Source: Methylobacterium oryzihabitans
GTDB taxonomy: Bacteria; Pseudomonadota; Alphaproteobacteria; Rhizobiales; Beijerinckiaceae
Assembly (NCBI RefSeq): GCF_004004555.2
Contig: NZ_SACP01000019.1
Coordinates: forward strand, 1-64,000
Direction of reading: 5' to 3'
Length of the DNA: 64,000 nt
Shown here piece after piece: positions 33,324 to 42,290 of this stretch. How positions within the stretch are numbered: position 1 is the first letter of the stretch; each line of letters opens with the position of its first letter. The notes under the pieces were generated by a model. The model worked only from the letters and a program-made list of their open reading frames with translations, was not told where the DNA came from and did not search any database. Position numbers and translations under genes: made by a program.

Positions 33324-34832
33324 GTGGTGGGGGACAGACGGTTGCGGCGTTCGCTCGCACTCTGGGCGGCCATCTTCGTGTGTGCGCTCTGCTGCAGCTT
33401 CTTCGGACTCGAGGTCTGGCGGGCCTGGAGCGAGCGCGACACCGAGATCCGGCGGATCGAGGAGACGACGCTGACGCTCGCGCGCTCCCTCGCCCAGCAC
33501 GCCGACGACACCGTCGGGATCGCCGGGCTCGCCCTCGGCGACCTCGTCGAGCGCGTCGAGGCCGACGGCATGGGCGACCGCGAGCGCCTGACCCGGCTGA
33601 TGGTCTCCGCGGTCGCGACCATGCCGCGCCTCGGCGGCCTGTTCCTGTTCGACGCCGAGGGCCGCTGGATGGCCAGCTCGGCACCGGCCTCGCCGGCCAA
33701 CGCCAACAACGGCGACCGCGACTACTTCCGGCGCCACAAGGCCGATCCGAGCCCCGCGGTCGCGGTCGGCCAGCCGGTGCGCAGCCGGTCGCGCGGCCAC
33801 TGGATCATCCCGGTCTCCCGCCGGATCGACGCCCCGGACGGCAGCTTCGCCGGGGTCGCGCTGGTGACGCTGGCCGCGAGCTACTTCTCGGACACCTACG
33901 CCCCGTTCCAGATCGGTGCGAAGGGGTCGATCACCCTTCTCGGCGAGGACGCCACCCTGCTGTCGCGGCAGCCCGTCGACGAGAGCCGGATCGGCGGCGA
34001 TTCCGGCCTCGGCGCCATCCTGCACCGGCACCTGCCCGAGGCACCGACCGGCACCTACGCCTTCGTCTCGACTCTCGACGGCGTCGAGCGGCTGGGCGGC
34101 TACGCGGGGGCCGCGCACGCGCCGCTGGTGGTCGTCGTGGCGGCGGCGCGGGAGGAAGCGCTGGCGCCGTGGCGCCGCGACACCCTGGCCCGCCTCGGCG
34201 CGGCGGGGCTCGGCTCCCTGCTCGTCGGCGGGCTCGGTGCCTGGCTCGTCCGCCTGATCCGGCGCCAGGAGGCGGTCGAGGCGCGGTTGCAGGCGATGGC
34301 GACGACCGACGGCCTCACCGGCCTCGCCAACCGCCGCAGCCTCGACGCCGCGCTGGAACGGGAATGGCGCCGCGCCGCCCGCTCGGGCGCCCCGGTCTCG
34401 CTGCTGCTCGTCGACATCGACCACTTCAAGGCGTTCAACGACGCCTACGGCCATCCCGAGGGCGACGCCTGCCTCGCCGCGGTCGCGGGCGCCCTGGCGG
34501 GCGCGGTGCGGCGTGGGGGCGACCTCGCGGCCCGGTACGGCGGCGAGGAGTTCGCCCTGCTGCTGCCCGGCGCCACGGCCGAGGAGGCGCGGCGCGTCGC
34601 GGAGGCGGCGCGCGAGGCGGTGGCACGGCTCGACCGGCCCCACGCCCACGGGCCGGCCTCGGGCCGGGTCTCGGTCAGCGTCGGCGTGGCCGCGGCTCTG
34701 CCCGGGCCCGCCAGCGCGCCCGCCCTCCTGGTGGCGGCGGCCGACGCGGCGCTCTACCGGGCCAAGCGCGAGGGCCGCGACCGGGTCGCCCTCGCGCCCT
34801 CGCTCGCCGGGTTCGCGCGGCGGGCCGGCTGA
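33324..34832 (+). CDS. Membrane diguanylate cyclase with extracytoplasmic Cache sensor
   Basis: This protein has about 502 residues. An N-terminal transmembrane helix (about 6-30) precedes a dCache-type periplasmic sensor (about 35-290, with SSAPASPANANNGDRDYF and SRGHWIIPVSRRID). A second helix and a C-terminal GGDEF domain follow. The active loop GGEEF is at about 406-410. Upstream, RGGD forms the inhibitory I-site, so product inhibition by c-di-GMP is expected. It should make c-di-GMP in response to an external ligand. The start is GTG 33324, GTG 33327 or, with a better GGGGGA site, TTG 33342. Confidence 0.9.
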   Translation: MVGDRRLRRSLALWAAIFVCALCCSFFGLEVWRAWSERDTEIRRIEETTLTLARSLAQHADDTVGIAGLALGDLVERVEADGMGDRERLTRLMVSAVATMPRLGGLFLFDAEGRWMASSAPASPANANNGDRDYFRRHKADPSPAVAVGQPVRSRSRGHWIIPVSRRIDAPDGSFAGVALVTLAASYFSDTYAPFQIGAKGSITLLGEDATLLSRQPVDESRIGGDSGLGAILHRHLPEAPTGTYAFVSTLDGVERLGGYAGAAHAPLVVVVAAAREEALAPWRRDTLARLGAAGLGSLLVGGLGAWLVRLIRRQEAVEARLQAMATTDGLTGLANRRSLDAALEREWRRAARSGAPVSLLLVDIDHFKAFNDAYGHPEGDACLAAVAGALAGAVRRGGDLAARYGGEEFALLLPGATAEEARRVAEAAREAVARLDRPHAHGPASGRVSVSVGVAAALPGPASAPALLVAAADAALYRAKREGRDRVALAPSLAGFARRAG

Positions 34833-34842
34833 GCCAGGCGGG

Positions 34843-35628
34843 TCAGGCCGCCGGCTCGACCCGGACCCAGCCCTGGGACATCAGGCGCTCCTGGGGCATG
34901 AACTTCGCCTTGTAGTCCATCTTGCGCGAGCCCTCGACCCAGTAGCCGAGATAGAGGTAGGGCAGGCCCAGCGAGCGGGCGCGCTCGATGTGGTCGAGGA
35001 TCATGTAGGTGCCGAGCGACCGCTCCGCCTCCGCCGGCTCGTAGAACGAGTAGACCATCGACAGCCCGTCCGAGAGCACGTCGGTGAGGCAGACCGCGAC
35101 CGGCGTGCCGACGCCGCGGCCGTTGATCGCGGTGTCGGGCCCGCGCCGGCGATAGGTGACGAGATGGGTCTCGACGTGGCTGTCCTCGACCATCATCGCG
35201 TAGTCGAGCACCGTCATGTCGACCATGCCGCCGTCGCCGTGGCGGGCGTCGAGGTAGCGGCGGAACAGCGAGTACTGCTCGGCCGAGGGGCGGTTCGGCT
35301 GCACCTGCCCGACGAGGTCGCGGTTGCGCCGCACCACCCGCCGCTGGCCCGAGCCGGGCCCGAAGTCGTCGACGACGACGCGGATCGAGATGCAGGCGCG
35401 GCAGGTCTCGCAGGCCGGCCGATAGGCGATGGTCTGCGAGCGGCGGAAGCCGCCCTGGGTCAGGATCTCGTTGAGGTCGCGGGCCCGGCGTCCGACGAGG
35501 TGGGTGAACACCTTCCGCTCCTGCTCGCCCGGCAGGTAGGGGCAGGCGGAGGGCGCCGTGAGGTAGAACTGGGGTGCGTCGCGCGGGTGGCTGGTCACGT
35601 CCGGGGTCGCTCGCAAACGCGGCTGCAC
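34843..35628 (-). CDS. bpt: Aspartate/glutamate leucyltransferase (arginyltransferase family)
   Basis: This 261-residue aminoacyl-tRNA-protein transferase tags N-terminal Asp/Glu with Leu for ClpAP degradation. Landmarks are ACPYLPGEQERKVFTHL, the Cys pair region CETCRACISIRV, SMVYSFYEP, and LGYWVEGSRKMDYKAKFMP. The starts considered are GTG 35628 and GTG 35598 (VTSHPRD). The shorter one matches many homologues. It is convergent with the diguanylate cyclase gene, leaving a ten-base gap. Confidence 0.93.
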   Translation of the reverse strand: MQPRLRATPDVTSHPRDAPQFYLTAPSACPYLPGEQERKVFTHLVGRRARDLNEILTQGGFRRSQTIAYRPACETCRACISIRVVVDDFGPGSGQRRVVRRNRDLVGQVQPNRPSAEQYSLFRRYLDARHGDGGMVDMTVLDYAMMVEDSHVETHLVTYRRRGPDTAINGRGVGTPVAVCLTDVLSDGLSMVYSFYEPAEAERSLGTYMILDHIERARSLGLPYLYLGYWVEGSRKMDYKAKFMPQERLMSQGWVRVEPAA

Positions 35629-35711
35629 GCACCGCGGGAAGACGAAGATAGCACCCCCGCCTGCCGGCTCAACGGGGACGCGAGCCGGCGCGGCGAGTCC
35701 TCAACCGCCGC

Positions 35712-36227
35712 TCACGCGTCGTGGACGATCGCCAGCCCGACCAGCAGGTCGTGGCCCATGCGCCGGTCGGCCCGCACGGCGCCGATGCCGATGTCGAGCA
35801 GCCACAGCAGGAAGGTCGAGACCGCGACGTAGAACAGCAGGGCGTGCACCCCGGCGGTGATCCAGTCGACCGGGCCGCCGTCCTCCGCCCGGACGCCCCG
35901 CATCCCGAGCATCCGCATGCCGATCGTGCTCTGGCGCGACCCGCCCAGCGTGACGGCGCTGTACAGGATGCCGCTCGCCGGCAGGATCGCGTAGAGCGCC
36001 CAGCCGAGGCCGAAGGTGATGACGCCGAGCAGCGAGATCGCGAGCCCGAGCAGGCACGAGAACCCGAAGATGAACACGATGTCGAGGAGATAGGCGAGGA
36101 AGCGCCGGTTCAGCCCGCCGTGGCGCACCAGCACCGGCGGCGGCCACCCTCCGGCCATCGGCGGAGGGGCCGCCCCCTGCCAGGACGGGTTCTGCCACCG
36201 GGAATTGCCCTGCCAGGATTCGGCCAT
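35712..36227 (-). CDS. RDD family membrane protein
   Basis: This 171-residue membrane protein has a Trp/Gln/Pro-rich cytosolic leader, then an RDD domain. GLNRRFLAYLLDIVFIF carries the first Arg and Asp, SRQSTIGMRMLGMRGV follows, and ADRRMGHDLLVGLAIV closes it. Three or four hydrophobic helices are present. The function of RDD proteins is poorly defined, though some are Na+/H+ antiporters. The ATG at 36227 is chosen for its GGAG site, and an in-frame ATG at 36242 adds five residues. Confidence 0.88.
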   Translation of the reverse strand: MAESWQGNSRWQNPSWQGAAPPPMAGGWPPPVLVRHGGLNRRFLAYLLDIVFIFGFSCLLGLAISLLGVITFGLGWALYAILPASGILYSAVTLGGSRQSTIGMRMLGMRGVRAEDGGPVDWITAGVHALLFYVAVSTFLLWLLDIGIGAVRADRRMGHDLLVGLAIVHDA

Positions 36228-36565
36228 CGCTCGCTCCGCCATCGGTATCCGGACCGTAGGTGGCCCCTGGGGCCGGGGGTTCCAAGGGCGAGCGGAACGG
36301 TTCGAGGACGGGACGCGCCCCGGCCCTCCGCACGGCTGCCCCGGCCGGGTCACGGACGCGTCGCGAGACTTCGCTCGTCGCCGTTTGCAGGACTTCACGT
36401 GCATGGTATTCTTGACATGGTGGCAGCCACCGTCGGGTGCTGCACGATCGCTCAACATCGGATGCTGCGCTCCCCTTGCGGGATCATCCGGTGGAGGAAA
36501 GATGGCCGGCAGCGCAGGTCGGCGGCGGGGTCCGTTCCCGCCCACCCCGGTCGGCTGCCACCATC
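36228..36565. other. Gene-free stretch with a long-range 12-bp inverted repeat
   Basis: No convincing gene is seen. The DNA is visibly less GC-biased from about 36350. ATGGTGGCAGCC (36417-36428) is repeated inverted as GGCTGCCACCAT (36553-36564), 124 bases apart, the second copy lying directly against the 3' end of the unusual ORF at 36566. It could be the end structure of a small mobile or decayed element. Confidence 0.35.
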
Positions 36566-37051
36566 TCACGCCTCACGTGACCAGATGCGGACCTCACGGC
36601 GGCGGCGGTGATTCAGGGCTCGGGGCGTCGGGAACGCCGTGAGGACCGAGTAGTAGCCGTCACGGAGCGTCAATGAGACGACCGCGGCACGCTGGCCCCC
36701 CTGCAACTGCTTCAGCAGCAGCGATCCCCGACCCGACTGGACCCAGATCTCGTGGTAGCTGCTGGTGATGCCGTAGACGTAGCGGACGATGTCCTGGCCG
36801 CCCGTGCGGGCTCGCCTTTCCTCCGTGGACAGGTGGGCGAACCCCCATGCGATGTTGCCTACCTCCAGACGGATCTCGCCGCCGGGACAGCATAGAAGCG
36901 GATCGAAACGGTGTGAGATCGGTGGGATCGTGCCGAACCTGTAAGTCTCATCGGGGGCGGCTATCCAGGTCGGCGGCATTCGCGTGGCGGTCCCACCCCC
37001 CGAACCCGGCTTCGACCTGCCTGCGGGATGCCCGGTCGTAGATCCCGCCAA
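36566..37051 (-). CDS. Hypothetical protein, possible acquired gene
   Basis: The frame encodes up to 161 residues but its start is uncertain (TTG 37051 or ATG 36979; neither has a good ribosome site). The core reads GNIAWGFAHLSTEERRART, IVRYVYGI, YHEIWVQSGRGSLLL and YYSVLTAFP. This order of a buried His, a beta-rich middle and a final tyrosine-rich strand loosely recalls BECR-fold phage or toxin nucleases. That is an impression, not a match. The local base composition is less GC-rich than the neighbours, in keeping with transfer. It may also be a pseudogene. Confidence 0.4.
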   Translation of the reverse strand: MAGSTTGHPAGRSKPGSGGGTATRMPPTWIAAPDETYRFGTIPPISHRFDPLLCCPGGEIRLEVGNIAWGFAHLSTEERRARTGGQDIVRYVYGITSSYHEIWVQSGRGSLLLKQLQGGQRAAVVSLTLRDGYYSVLTAFPTPRALNHRRRREVRIWSREA

Positions 37052-37072
37052 CCCAGCACGGCTCCGGCTGCA

Positions 37073-37089
37073 AGGTCAATCCTTGACCT
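37073..37089. promoter_or_regulatory. Short palindrome downstream of threonine ammonia-lyase
   Basis: AGGTCAA (37073-37079) and TTGACCT (37083-37089) form a perfect 7-bp stem with a 3-base loop, followed by AAAGTAAGTAAAG. It lies 30 bases after the stop of the threonine ammonia-lyase gene and just upstream of the odd 36.6-37.1 kb ORF. It may act as terminator, operator or promoter element. Confidence 0.35.
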
Positions 37090-37118
37090 AAAGTAAGTAA
37101 AGGCCTTGGGCGCTCCGC

Positions 37119-38360
37119 TCACCCTTGCGTCGCCCCCGCCCCGAGCGGTCCGATCCGCCGCGGATGCAGGCCCTCCGCGGCGAGCGTGTCCAGGATCTCG
37201 GCGGTGTGGCCGGGGCCGCGGGTCTCGATGGTGACGTCGATCGACACGCTCTTGGCCGGCACGTCGAGGTGGAGCCGCCCGTGCGACACTTCGAGGATGT
37301 TGGCGCCGAGTTCGCCGAGCCGGCCGGCGACGCGGCCGAGCACCCCCGGGCGGTCGCTCGCGGTCATCCGGAACGAGACGATGCGGTCGGCCCGCTCCAG
37401 TTCGCGCACCATCACCGAGGCGAGGAGCCGCGCGTCGATGTTGCCGCCGCACAGGACCAGCCCGACCGTGCGCCCGGCGAACAGGTCCGGCCGGGCGAGG
37501 AGCGCCGCGAGGCCGGCGGCGCCCGCCCCCTCGGCGAGGCTGCGCTGGAGCGTCGCGTAGTCGTGCACCGCCCGCTCGATCTGAGGCTCGTCGACCAGGA
37601 CGATCTCGCGCACCCGGTCGCGGATGATCGGCAGCGTCAGCCGTCCGACCGTCTTGACCGCGATGCCCTCGGCCAGGGTCGGTCCGCCGATCGGCCGGTC
37701 GCCGCCGTCGAGGGCGTTGAGGAAGGACGGGTAGAGCGCCGCCTGGACGCCGTAGAGGTCGAGGTCCGGCCGGACCGAGGCCGCGGTGGCGATGCCGGCC
37801 ATCAGGCCGCCGCCGCCGATCGGCACCACCACGGCGTCGAGGTCGGGGGCGTCGGCCAGCATCTCCAGGGCGATCGTGCCCTGGCCGGCCATCACGGCAG
37901 GGTCGTCGTAGGGATGGACGAGGACGAGGCCGTCGCGCTCGACCAGCGCGGCGACGAGGGCGGCGGCCTCGACCAGGGTATCGCCCTCGAGCAGCACGGT
38001 GGCGCCGTGGGCGCGGGTGTTCTCGACCTTCACCAGCGGCGTCGTCGCCGGCATCACGATGGTGGCCGGAATGCCCATCCGGCCGGCGTGGTAGGCGACG
38101 CCCTGGGCGTGGTTGCCCGCCGACATCGCCACCACGCCGCGGCGGCGCTCGTCGGGCGCGAGCTGGCTCAGGCGGTTGACGGCCCCGCGCTCCTTGAAGG
38201 CGCCGGTGGCCTGCATGTTCTCGTGCTTCACCAGCACCCGGGCGCCGGTGAGTTCCGACAGCCGCGGCGCCGGCACCAGCGGCGTGCGCAGGACGTGGCC
38301 GCGGATGCGCCCGGCGGCGCGGGCCACGTCGTCGGGGGTGATGGCGTGGGGTTCGCTCAA
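37119..38360 (-). CDS. ilvA: Threonine ammonia-lyase
   Basis: This is a PLP enzyme deaminating threonine to 2-oxobutyrate, feeding isoleucine synthesis or threonine use. The 413-residue form has the PLP lysine in MQATGAFKERGA, then SAGNHAQGVAYHA, the phosphate-binding PIGGGGLMAG, and CGGNIDARLL. A C-terminal ACT-like domain (about 330-405, starting FRMTASDRPGVLGRVAG) suggests allosteric control. TTG 38360 is preferred because GGAGG lies six bases upstream. ATG 38384 gives eight more residues without a ribosome site. The single short ACT module resembles TdcB-like biodegradative forms with ACT tails. Confidence 0.93.
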   Translation of the reverse strand: MSEPHAITPDDVARAAGRIRGHVLRTPLVPAPRLSELTGARVLVKHENMQATGAFKERGAVNRLSQLAPDERRRGVVAMSAGNHAQGVAYHAGRMGIPATIVMPATTPLVKVENTRAHGATVLLEGDTLVEAAALVAALVERDGLVLVHPYDDPAVMAGQGTIALEMLADAPDLDAVVVPIGGGGLMAGIATAASVRPDLDLYGVQAALYPSFLNALDGGDRPIGGPTLAEGIAVKTVGRLTLPIIRDRVREIVLVDEPQIERAVHDYATLQRSLAEGAGAAGLAALLARPDLFAGRTVGLVLCGGNIDARLLASVMVRELERADRIVSFRMTASDRPGVLGRVAGRLGELGANILEVSHGRLHLDVPAKSVSIDVTIETRGPGHTAEILDTLAAEGLHPRRIGPLGAGATQG

Positions 38361-38437
38361 GGGAGGCCTCCGGGTGCCCCGCATCGTCGCGGGCCGGGCC
38401 GGCCCCGGCAAGGCCCCGTGGCCGGCGCTCCGGCCGC

Positions 38438-39358
38438 TCAGGTGAAGCTGAACTGCGCCGCGGTGAGGGACGACAGCGTGACGTTGAGGAGATGCAGCGT
38501 GTCGCCGTCGCCGTAGGCGATCACCACGTCGGCACCGTCCTGCCGGCTCGCCGCCATCACGCCGGCGAAATCCGCGAAGGCGCCGTTGTTGAACGCGATC
38601 ACGTCGTCGGCCTCGAAGTCGAGGATCCAGTCGGCGCCGTCGCCGGCCCCGAATCCGAAGATGTCCGCGCCGCCGCCCCCGGTGATGATGTCGTCGCCGG
38701 CATTGCCGAACAGCAGGTCGGTCCCGGCGCCGCCGTCCAGGATGTCGTCGCCGGCCCCGCCCGAGAGGTCGTCGCCGCCCTCGCCGCCCGAGAGGGTGTC
38801 GTTGCCCTCGCGGCCGTCGAGGATGTCGTCGCCGCCGTCGCCTGCGAGGCGGTCGTGACCGTCGCCGCCGGACAGGAAGTCGTTGCCCGCACCGCCCGAA
38901 AGGGTGTCGTCCCCGGCCTCGCCGAACAGCAGGTCGGCGCCGTCGCCGCCGAGGATCTCGTCGTTGCCGTCGCGGCCGAACGCCCGGTCGTCCCCGGCGC
39001 CGGCCACGAGGCGGTCGTCGCCGGGCGCCCCGAGCAGCGTGTCGCCGGCCTCCGTGCCGGTGGCGGTGCCCTCGGTGACGGCACCGGTGAGGCGGTAGGC
39101 GGGGGCGGAGCCGGACTCGATCGTGAGCTGCCCGGTCAGCAGCGCCCGGGGATCGAGCGGCACCGGCTGGTCGGAATCCCGAGGCGCGATGGCGATGTCG
39201 GCCCGCAGCAACTGGGCGACGAGCACGGTCATCCGGTCGGCGTCGCCGGCGACGGCGCCGCTGGCCTGCATCCGGGTCTGCAGGCGCGAGAATTTGGCGA
39301 GCCGGTCGGCCGCCTCGTCGTCGTCCGGATCCTGCAGGGTGAAGAGGATGTCCGACAT
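38438..39358 (-). CDS. RTX/hemolysin-type calcium-binding repeat protein
   Basis: This is a 306-residue protein with an N-terminal non-repeat part (1-100). About fourteen glycine/aspartate nonapeptide repeats of the GGxGxDxLx type follow (about 105-235), which form a calcium-binding beta-roll. A C-terminal cap ends SSLTAAQFSFT. RTX proteins are exported by type I secretion using a C-terminal signal, and the terminal hydrophobic tail fits that. No toxin or enzyme domain is visible and no type I transporter is nearby. It is probably a small surface or extracellular protein. Confidence 0.88.
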   Translation of the reverse strand: MSDILFTLQDPDDDEAADRLAKFSRLQTRMQASGAVAGDADRMTVLVAQLLRADIAIAPRDSDQPVPLDPRALLTGQLTIESGSAPAYRLTGAVTEGTATGTEAGDTLLGAPGDDRLVAGAGDDRAFGRDGNDEILGGDGADLLFGEAGDDTLSGGAGNDFLSGGDGHDRLAGDGGDDILDGREGNDTLSGGEGGDDLSGGAGDDILDGGAGTDLLFGNAGDDIITGGGGADIFGFGAGDGADWILDFEADDVIAFNNGAFADFAGVMAASRQDGADVVIAYGDGDTLHLLNVTLSSLTAAQFSFT

Positions 39359-39508
39359 CGTGCGCTGCGCCTCGCCTCGTGGCCGCCACCGGCCGTGCTC
39401 GCAGGGCGAGCGTCCGGAGGCTAGGAGCTTCGGCCTGTCCCGGAGGATACGCCGGACGCTAAAATTGTCCGGACCCCGTCGTTTTCGCGGGCGCGGCGCG
39501 GCCGGCGG

Positions 39509-40630
39509 CTACGCCTGCGCCTTCTTCGCCAGGTGCCGGCGCAGGGCGTCGTGATCCTCCCGCACGCGCTCGGCCGCGAGGGCGGCGGCGTGGCGCAGCC
39601 AGTGGTCGGGCAGGGTATCGAGGAAGCCGCGCAGCGGGCCGGCGCCGCCGGCCGAGCCGAGATGCACGTTGGCGAGTTCCCGGCCCATGGCGTGGAGCAG
39701 GTGGCGCTGGTCGGGAGCGTGCTCGATCTCCTCGATCTCGACCTTGCGCGCCTCCGGCGACAGCCGGCGCAGCACCCAGTCGCCGCGCAGCACCAGGGCC
39801 GGGTCGGGGGCGCGACAGGCGGCGGCGACGAGGCGGCGGCCCTCGGCGGTGGGGTCGCGCCGGCCGTCCTCATGCATGTGCACCGCGGACGGCACCGCCG
39901 CCTTGACCTCCCGGGCGGTGAGCCCGCCGCACCATTCGCCGACCGCGACGAAGCGCGGGCGCCCGAGGCTGCCGAGCCCGGCGACCCGGCGGAAGAACCG
40001 CACGCCGCGGGTTCCCTCCGGCAGGGCGCCGCGCAGCAGGGTGCGGGGCTCCTCCGGCAGCTCGGTCTCGGCGACCGCCTCCTGGGCGAGCAGCTTGCGC
40101 CAGAACGCCCGCGCCTCGGCGCCGTCCGCGGTGGCGAGGTCGCGCAGCCAGCCGTGGCGATCCTCCAGGATGAACGGGTCGGGCCCGAACTTGAGGTGGG
40201 CGACGTAGCCTTCGAGCAGGGTGTCGGCGCATTCGGCGGCGCCGAGACGGAAGCCCGGCGCCCGGTGGACCTCCAGGGCGGCGCTGACCGCGAGGCGGAC
40301 GAGGTCGCTGGTGAAGGGCAGCGTCGTCGCCTCGTCGAAGTCGTTGACGCCCCAGGCCAGCCGCCCGTCGGCGTCGCGCCAGGTCCCGAAGTTCTCCAGG
40401 TGGATGTCGCCGACACAGAGCAGCCGCGGTGCCCTCCGCACCTCGTCGGCCACCACGGCGAACTGGTGCGGCCAGCGGTAGAAGCTGCCGCGCAGGAACG
40501 GGAACGGCGCCAGCGCCATCTTGTGCGCCTTGAGCTTCAGGTCCGCCTTGGCGAGCGGACAGTAGCCCTTGGCGAAGCGCAGGTAGGCGCGGGTGTCCTT
40601 CCTGAACGACGGCTCGTCGTGGTGCGGCAT
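39509..40630 (-). CDS. DUF2252 family protein
   Basis: This 373-residue protein is of the DUF2252 family, a kinase-like fold group without proven function. Landmarks are MALAPFPFLRGSFYRW, CVGDIHLENFGTW, GVNDFDEATTLPFTSDLVRLAVS and the late LANVHLGSAG. The H-x-x-N and D-F-D motifs sit where phosphotransferases keep their catalytic Asp and metal ligand. ATG 40630 (MPHHDEPS) begins the domain. The esterase gene ends 15 bases before this start, in the same direction, so an operon is likely. Confidence 0.88.
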   Translation of the reverse strand: MPHHDEPSFRKDTRAYLRFAKGYCPLAKADLKLKAHKMALAPFPFLRGSFYRWPHQFAVVADEVRRAPRLLCVGDIHLENFGTWRDADGRLAWGVNDFDEATTLPFTSDLVRLAVSAALEVHRAPGFRLGAAECADTLLEGYVAHLKFGPDPFILEDRHGWLRDLATADGAEARAFWRKLLAQEAVAETELPEEPRTLLRGALPEGTRGVRFFRRVAGLGSLGRPRFVAVGEWCGGLTAREVKAAVPSAVHMHEDGRRDPTAEGRRLVAAACRAPDPALVLRGDWVLRRLSPEARKVEIEEIEHAPDQRHLLHAMGRELANVHLGSAGGAGPLRGFLDTLPDHWLRHAAALAAERVREDHDALRRHLAKKAQA

Positions 40631-40644
40631 GGCTGTCCCGGATC

Positions 40645-42216
40645 TCACGGCGCCGCGCAGGCGAAGCTCTCGGCCTTCGCCGGGTCGCCGCTGCCGTCGT
40701 AGCGGGCGACCTGCGGGTGGGCGCAGACCGGCCGCGACCACAGCACCGGGCCGTTCGGTCCGCCGGTCTTGGTGGCGACCAGCCGCTCGGGCGCCTCGCC
40801 GGCCTCGACCCAGCGCTCCAGCGCGGTCAGCGGGTCGATGCCGGTGTCGGCGATGCCCGGGCCGTCGGTGCCGATGCCGCAATGGTCCATCCCCGGCACC
40901 AGGAACAGCCGCGCGGTCCCGGCGAGCGCGGCCTGTCCGCCGGCCTGCCGGGCGAGGGCGTCGTGGAACGCCACCGTCATGCCGGGCGTGACGAGGGGGT
41001 CGGCGAGCCCATGATACAGGACGAGCTTGCCGCCGGCCCGGCGGAACGCCCCGAGGTCGCCGGCGAGCCGCACGGTCCCGGCGGCCGGGTCGTAGGTCGC
41101 GGCGTTGTAGGTCTCGGCCTGGGGCGCGAGCCGCGGCGGGTCGGCATCGAGGTCGTAGTCGGCGACCCGGTAGGCCGGGCCGGCGGCGGGCCAGAACGCC
41201 ATGTAGCGCAGGAAGTCGCGGGCGAAGAGCGGCAGCACCGGCGGCGCGTTGCCGAGGCCGGTGAGCCAGCGCGGCCAGTGCACCTCGGAGCCGAGCGGTA
41301 TGCCACCGGGATAGAGCGGCCGGCCCGTCCTGTCGCTCGGCCCGGCATACCACTTGTCGAGGACGCCGGCCTGCGCCTCGGTCAGGCAGTCCGGTCCGTC
41401 GGGCCCGGTGCAGCGCAGGGAGGCGGGCTTGAACCCGCACCGGGCCGGGTCGGCGACGAGGCCGAACGGCTTGTCCTCCGGCCGGGCGCAGGCGGCGGCG
41501 ACCGCCTCGGCGACGCGCTTGACCTTCGCGCTCGACAGGATCGGCTGCCCGTCGGGCGCGAGATTCGCCTTGGCGGTCCAGGCGAAGGCGGTGGCGACGA
41601 GGCCGGTATAGTCGAGGGCCGGCGCCCCCGCGACGATGCCGTCGAAGTCGCCCGGATACTTCAGCGCCTCCATCGCGGCCATCCGGCCGCCGGTGGAGCA
41701 GCCGGCGAAGTACGCCTTGCCCTCGGGCCGGCCGTAGAAGCCCTTCACCAGCACCTTCGCGACCCGCGCGGTCTCGGTGACGGCGCGCTGGCCCCAATCC
41801 ATCCGGGCGACGAGGTCGCTCGCCGCCCAGCGCCCGTCGACCGAACTCGTGCCCCAATGGCCGGAATCCATCGTCACCGCGGCGTAGCGGCGGCGCAGGC
41901 CGTAATTCATCGCGTTGGTGAAGCCGGGCCGGTCCGAGTCGAGGGTGCCGCAGAAGCCGCCGCAGCCGGTGGCGTAGAGCTTGCCGTTCCAGTCTTCCAG
42001 CGGCAGGCGCAGCTCGAAGCTGATCGCCGGGCGGACGGTGCCGAGCACCCGGCAATGGGCCGGCAGGTCGCCGGAGGCCGGCACCTCCGCGGCGGAGAGG
42101 AGGTTCGTCGCCTCGATCCGGATCCGGGTCAGCTCGGCGCAGGGCGTTGCGGCGACGGCAGCCGGAGCGGCCAGGAGGAGCGGCACGACCACGCTCGCGA
42201 GGAACGGCGTTCTCAT
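40645..42216 (-). CDS. Tannase/feruloyl esterase family hydrolase, exported
   Basis: This 523-residue alpha/beta-hydrolase has a signal peptide (LASVVVPLLLAAPAAVAA). The nucleophile Ser about 174 is in FAGCSTGGRMAAM. The flanking Cys pair with the late CGIG is the disulfide typical of the tannase family. The catalytic Asp is in HGLADPLVTPGM and the His in PGMDHCGIG. Substrates are likely esters of aromatic acids from plant matter, which fits a plant-associated bacterium. GGGGGAGA lies upstream of ATG 42216. Confidence 0.9.
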   Translation of the reverse strand: MRTPFLASVVVPLLLAAPAAVAATPCAELTRIRIEATNLLSAAEVPASGDLPAHCRVLGTVRPAISFELRLPLEDWNGKLYATGCGGFCGTLDSDRPGFTNAMNYGLRRRYAAVTMDSGHWGTSSVDGRWAASDLVARMDWGQRAVTETARVAKVLVKGFYGRPEGKAYFAGCSTGGRMAAMEALKYPGDFDGIVAGAPALDYTGLVATAFAWTAKANLAPDGQPILSSAKVKRVAEAVAAACARPEDKPFGLVADPARCGFKPASLRCTGPDGPDCLTEAQAGVLDKWYAGPSDRTGRPLYPGGIPLGSEVHWPRWLTGLGNAPPVLPLFARDFLRYMAFWPAAGPAYRVADYDLDADPPRLAPQAETYNAATYDPAAGTVRLAGDLGAFRRAGGKLVLYHGLADPLVTPGMTVAFHDALARQAGGQAALAGTARLFLVPGMDHCGIGTDGPGIADTGIDPLTALERWVEAGEAPERLVATKTGGPNGPVLWSRPVCAHPQVARYDGSGDPAKAESFACAAP

Positions 42217-42290
42217 GCGGTCGGTCTCCCCCGGCCCGTGGGCCGGGGGGAAGCATAGCCGCAGGCTCGGCGGGGTGTCCACGGGGGAGC

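Noticed and set aside
36412..36440. TTGACA near 36412 as a -35 promoter box
   Set aside because: No acceptable -10 element occurs at 16-18 bases and no gene starts downstream on that strand.
38500..39000. Regular short repeats that could suggest a CRISPR array or minisatellite
   Set aside because: They are the codons of the glycine/aspartate RTX nonapeptide repeats in a continuous reading frame; there are no unique spacers.
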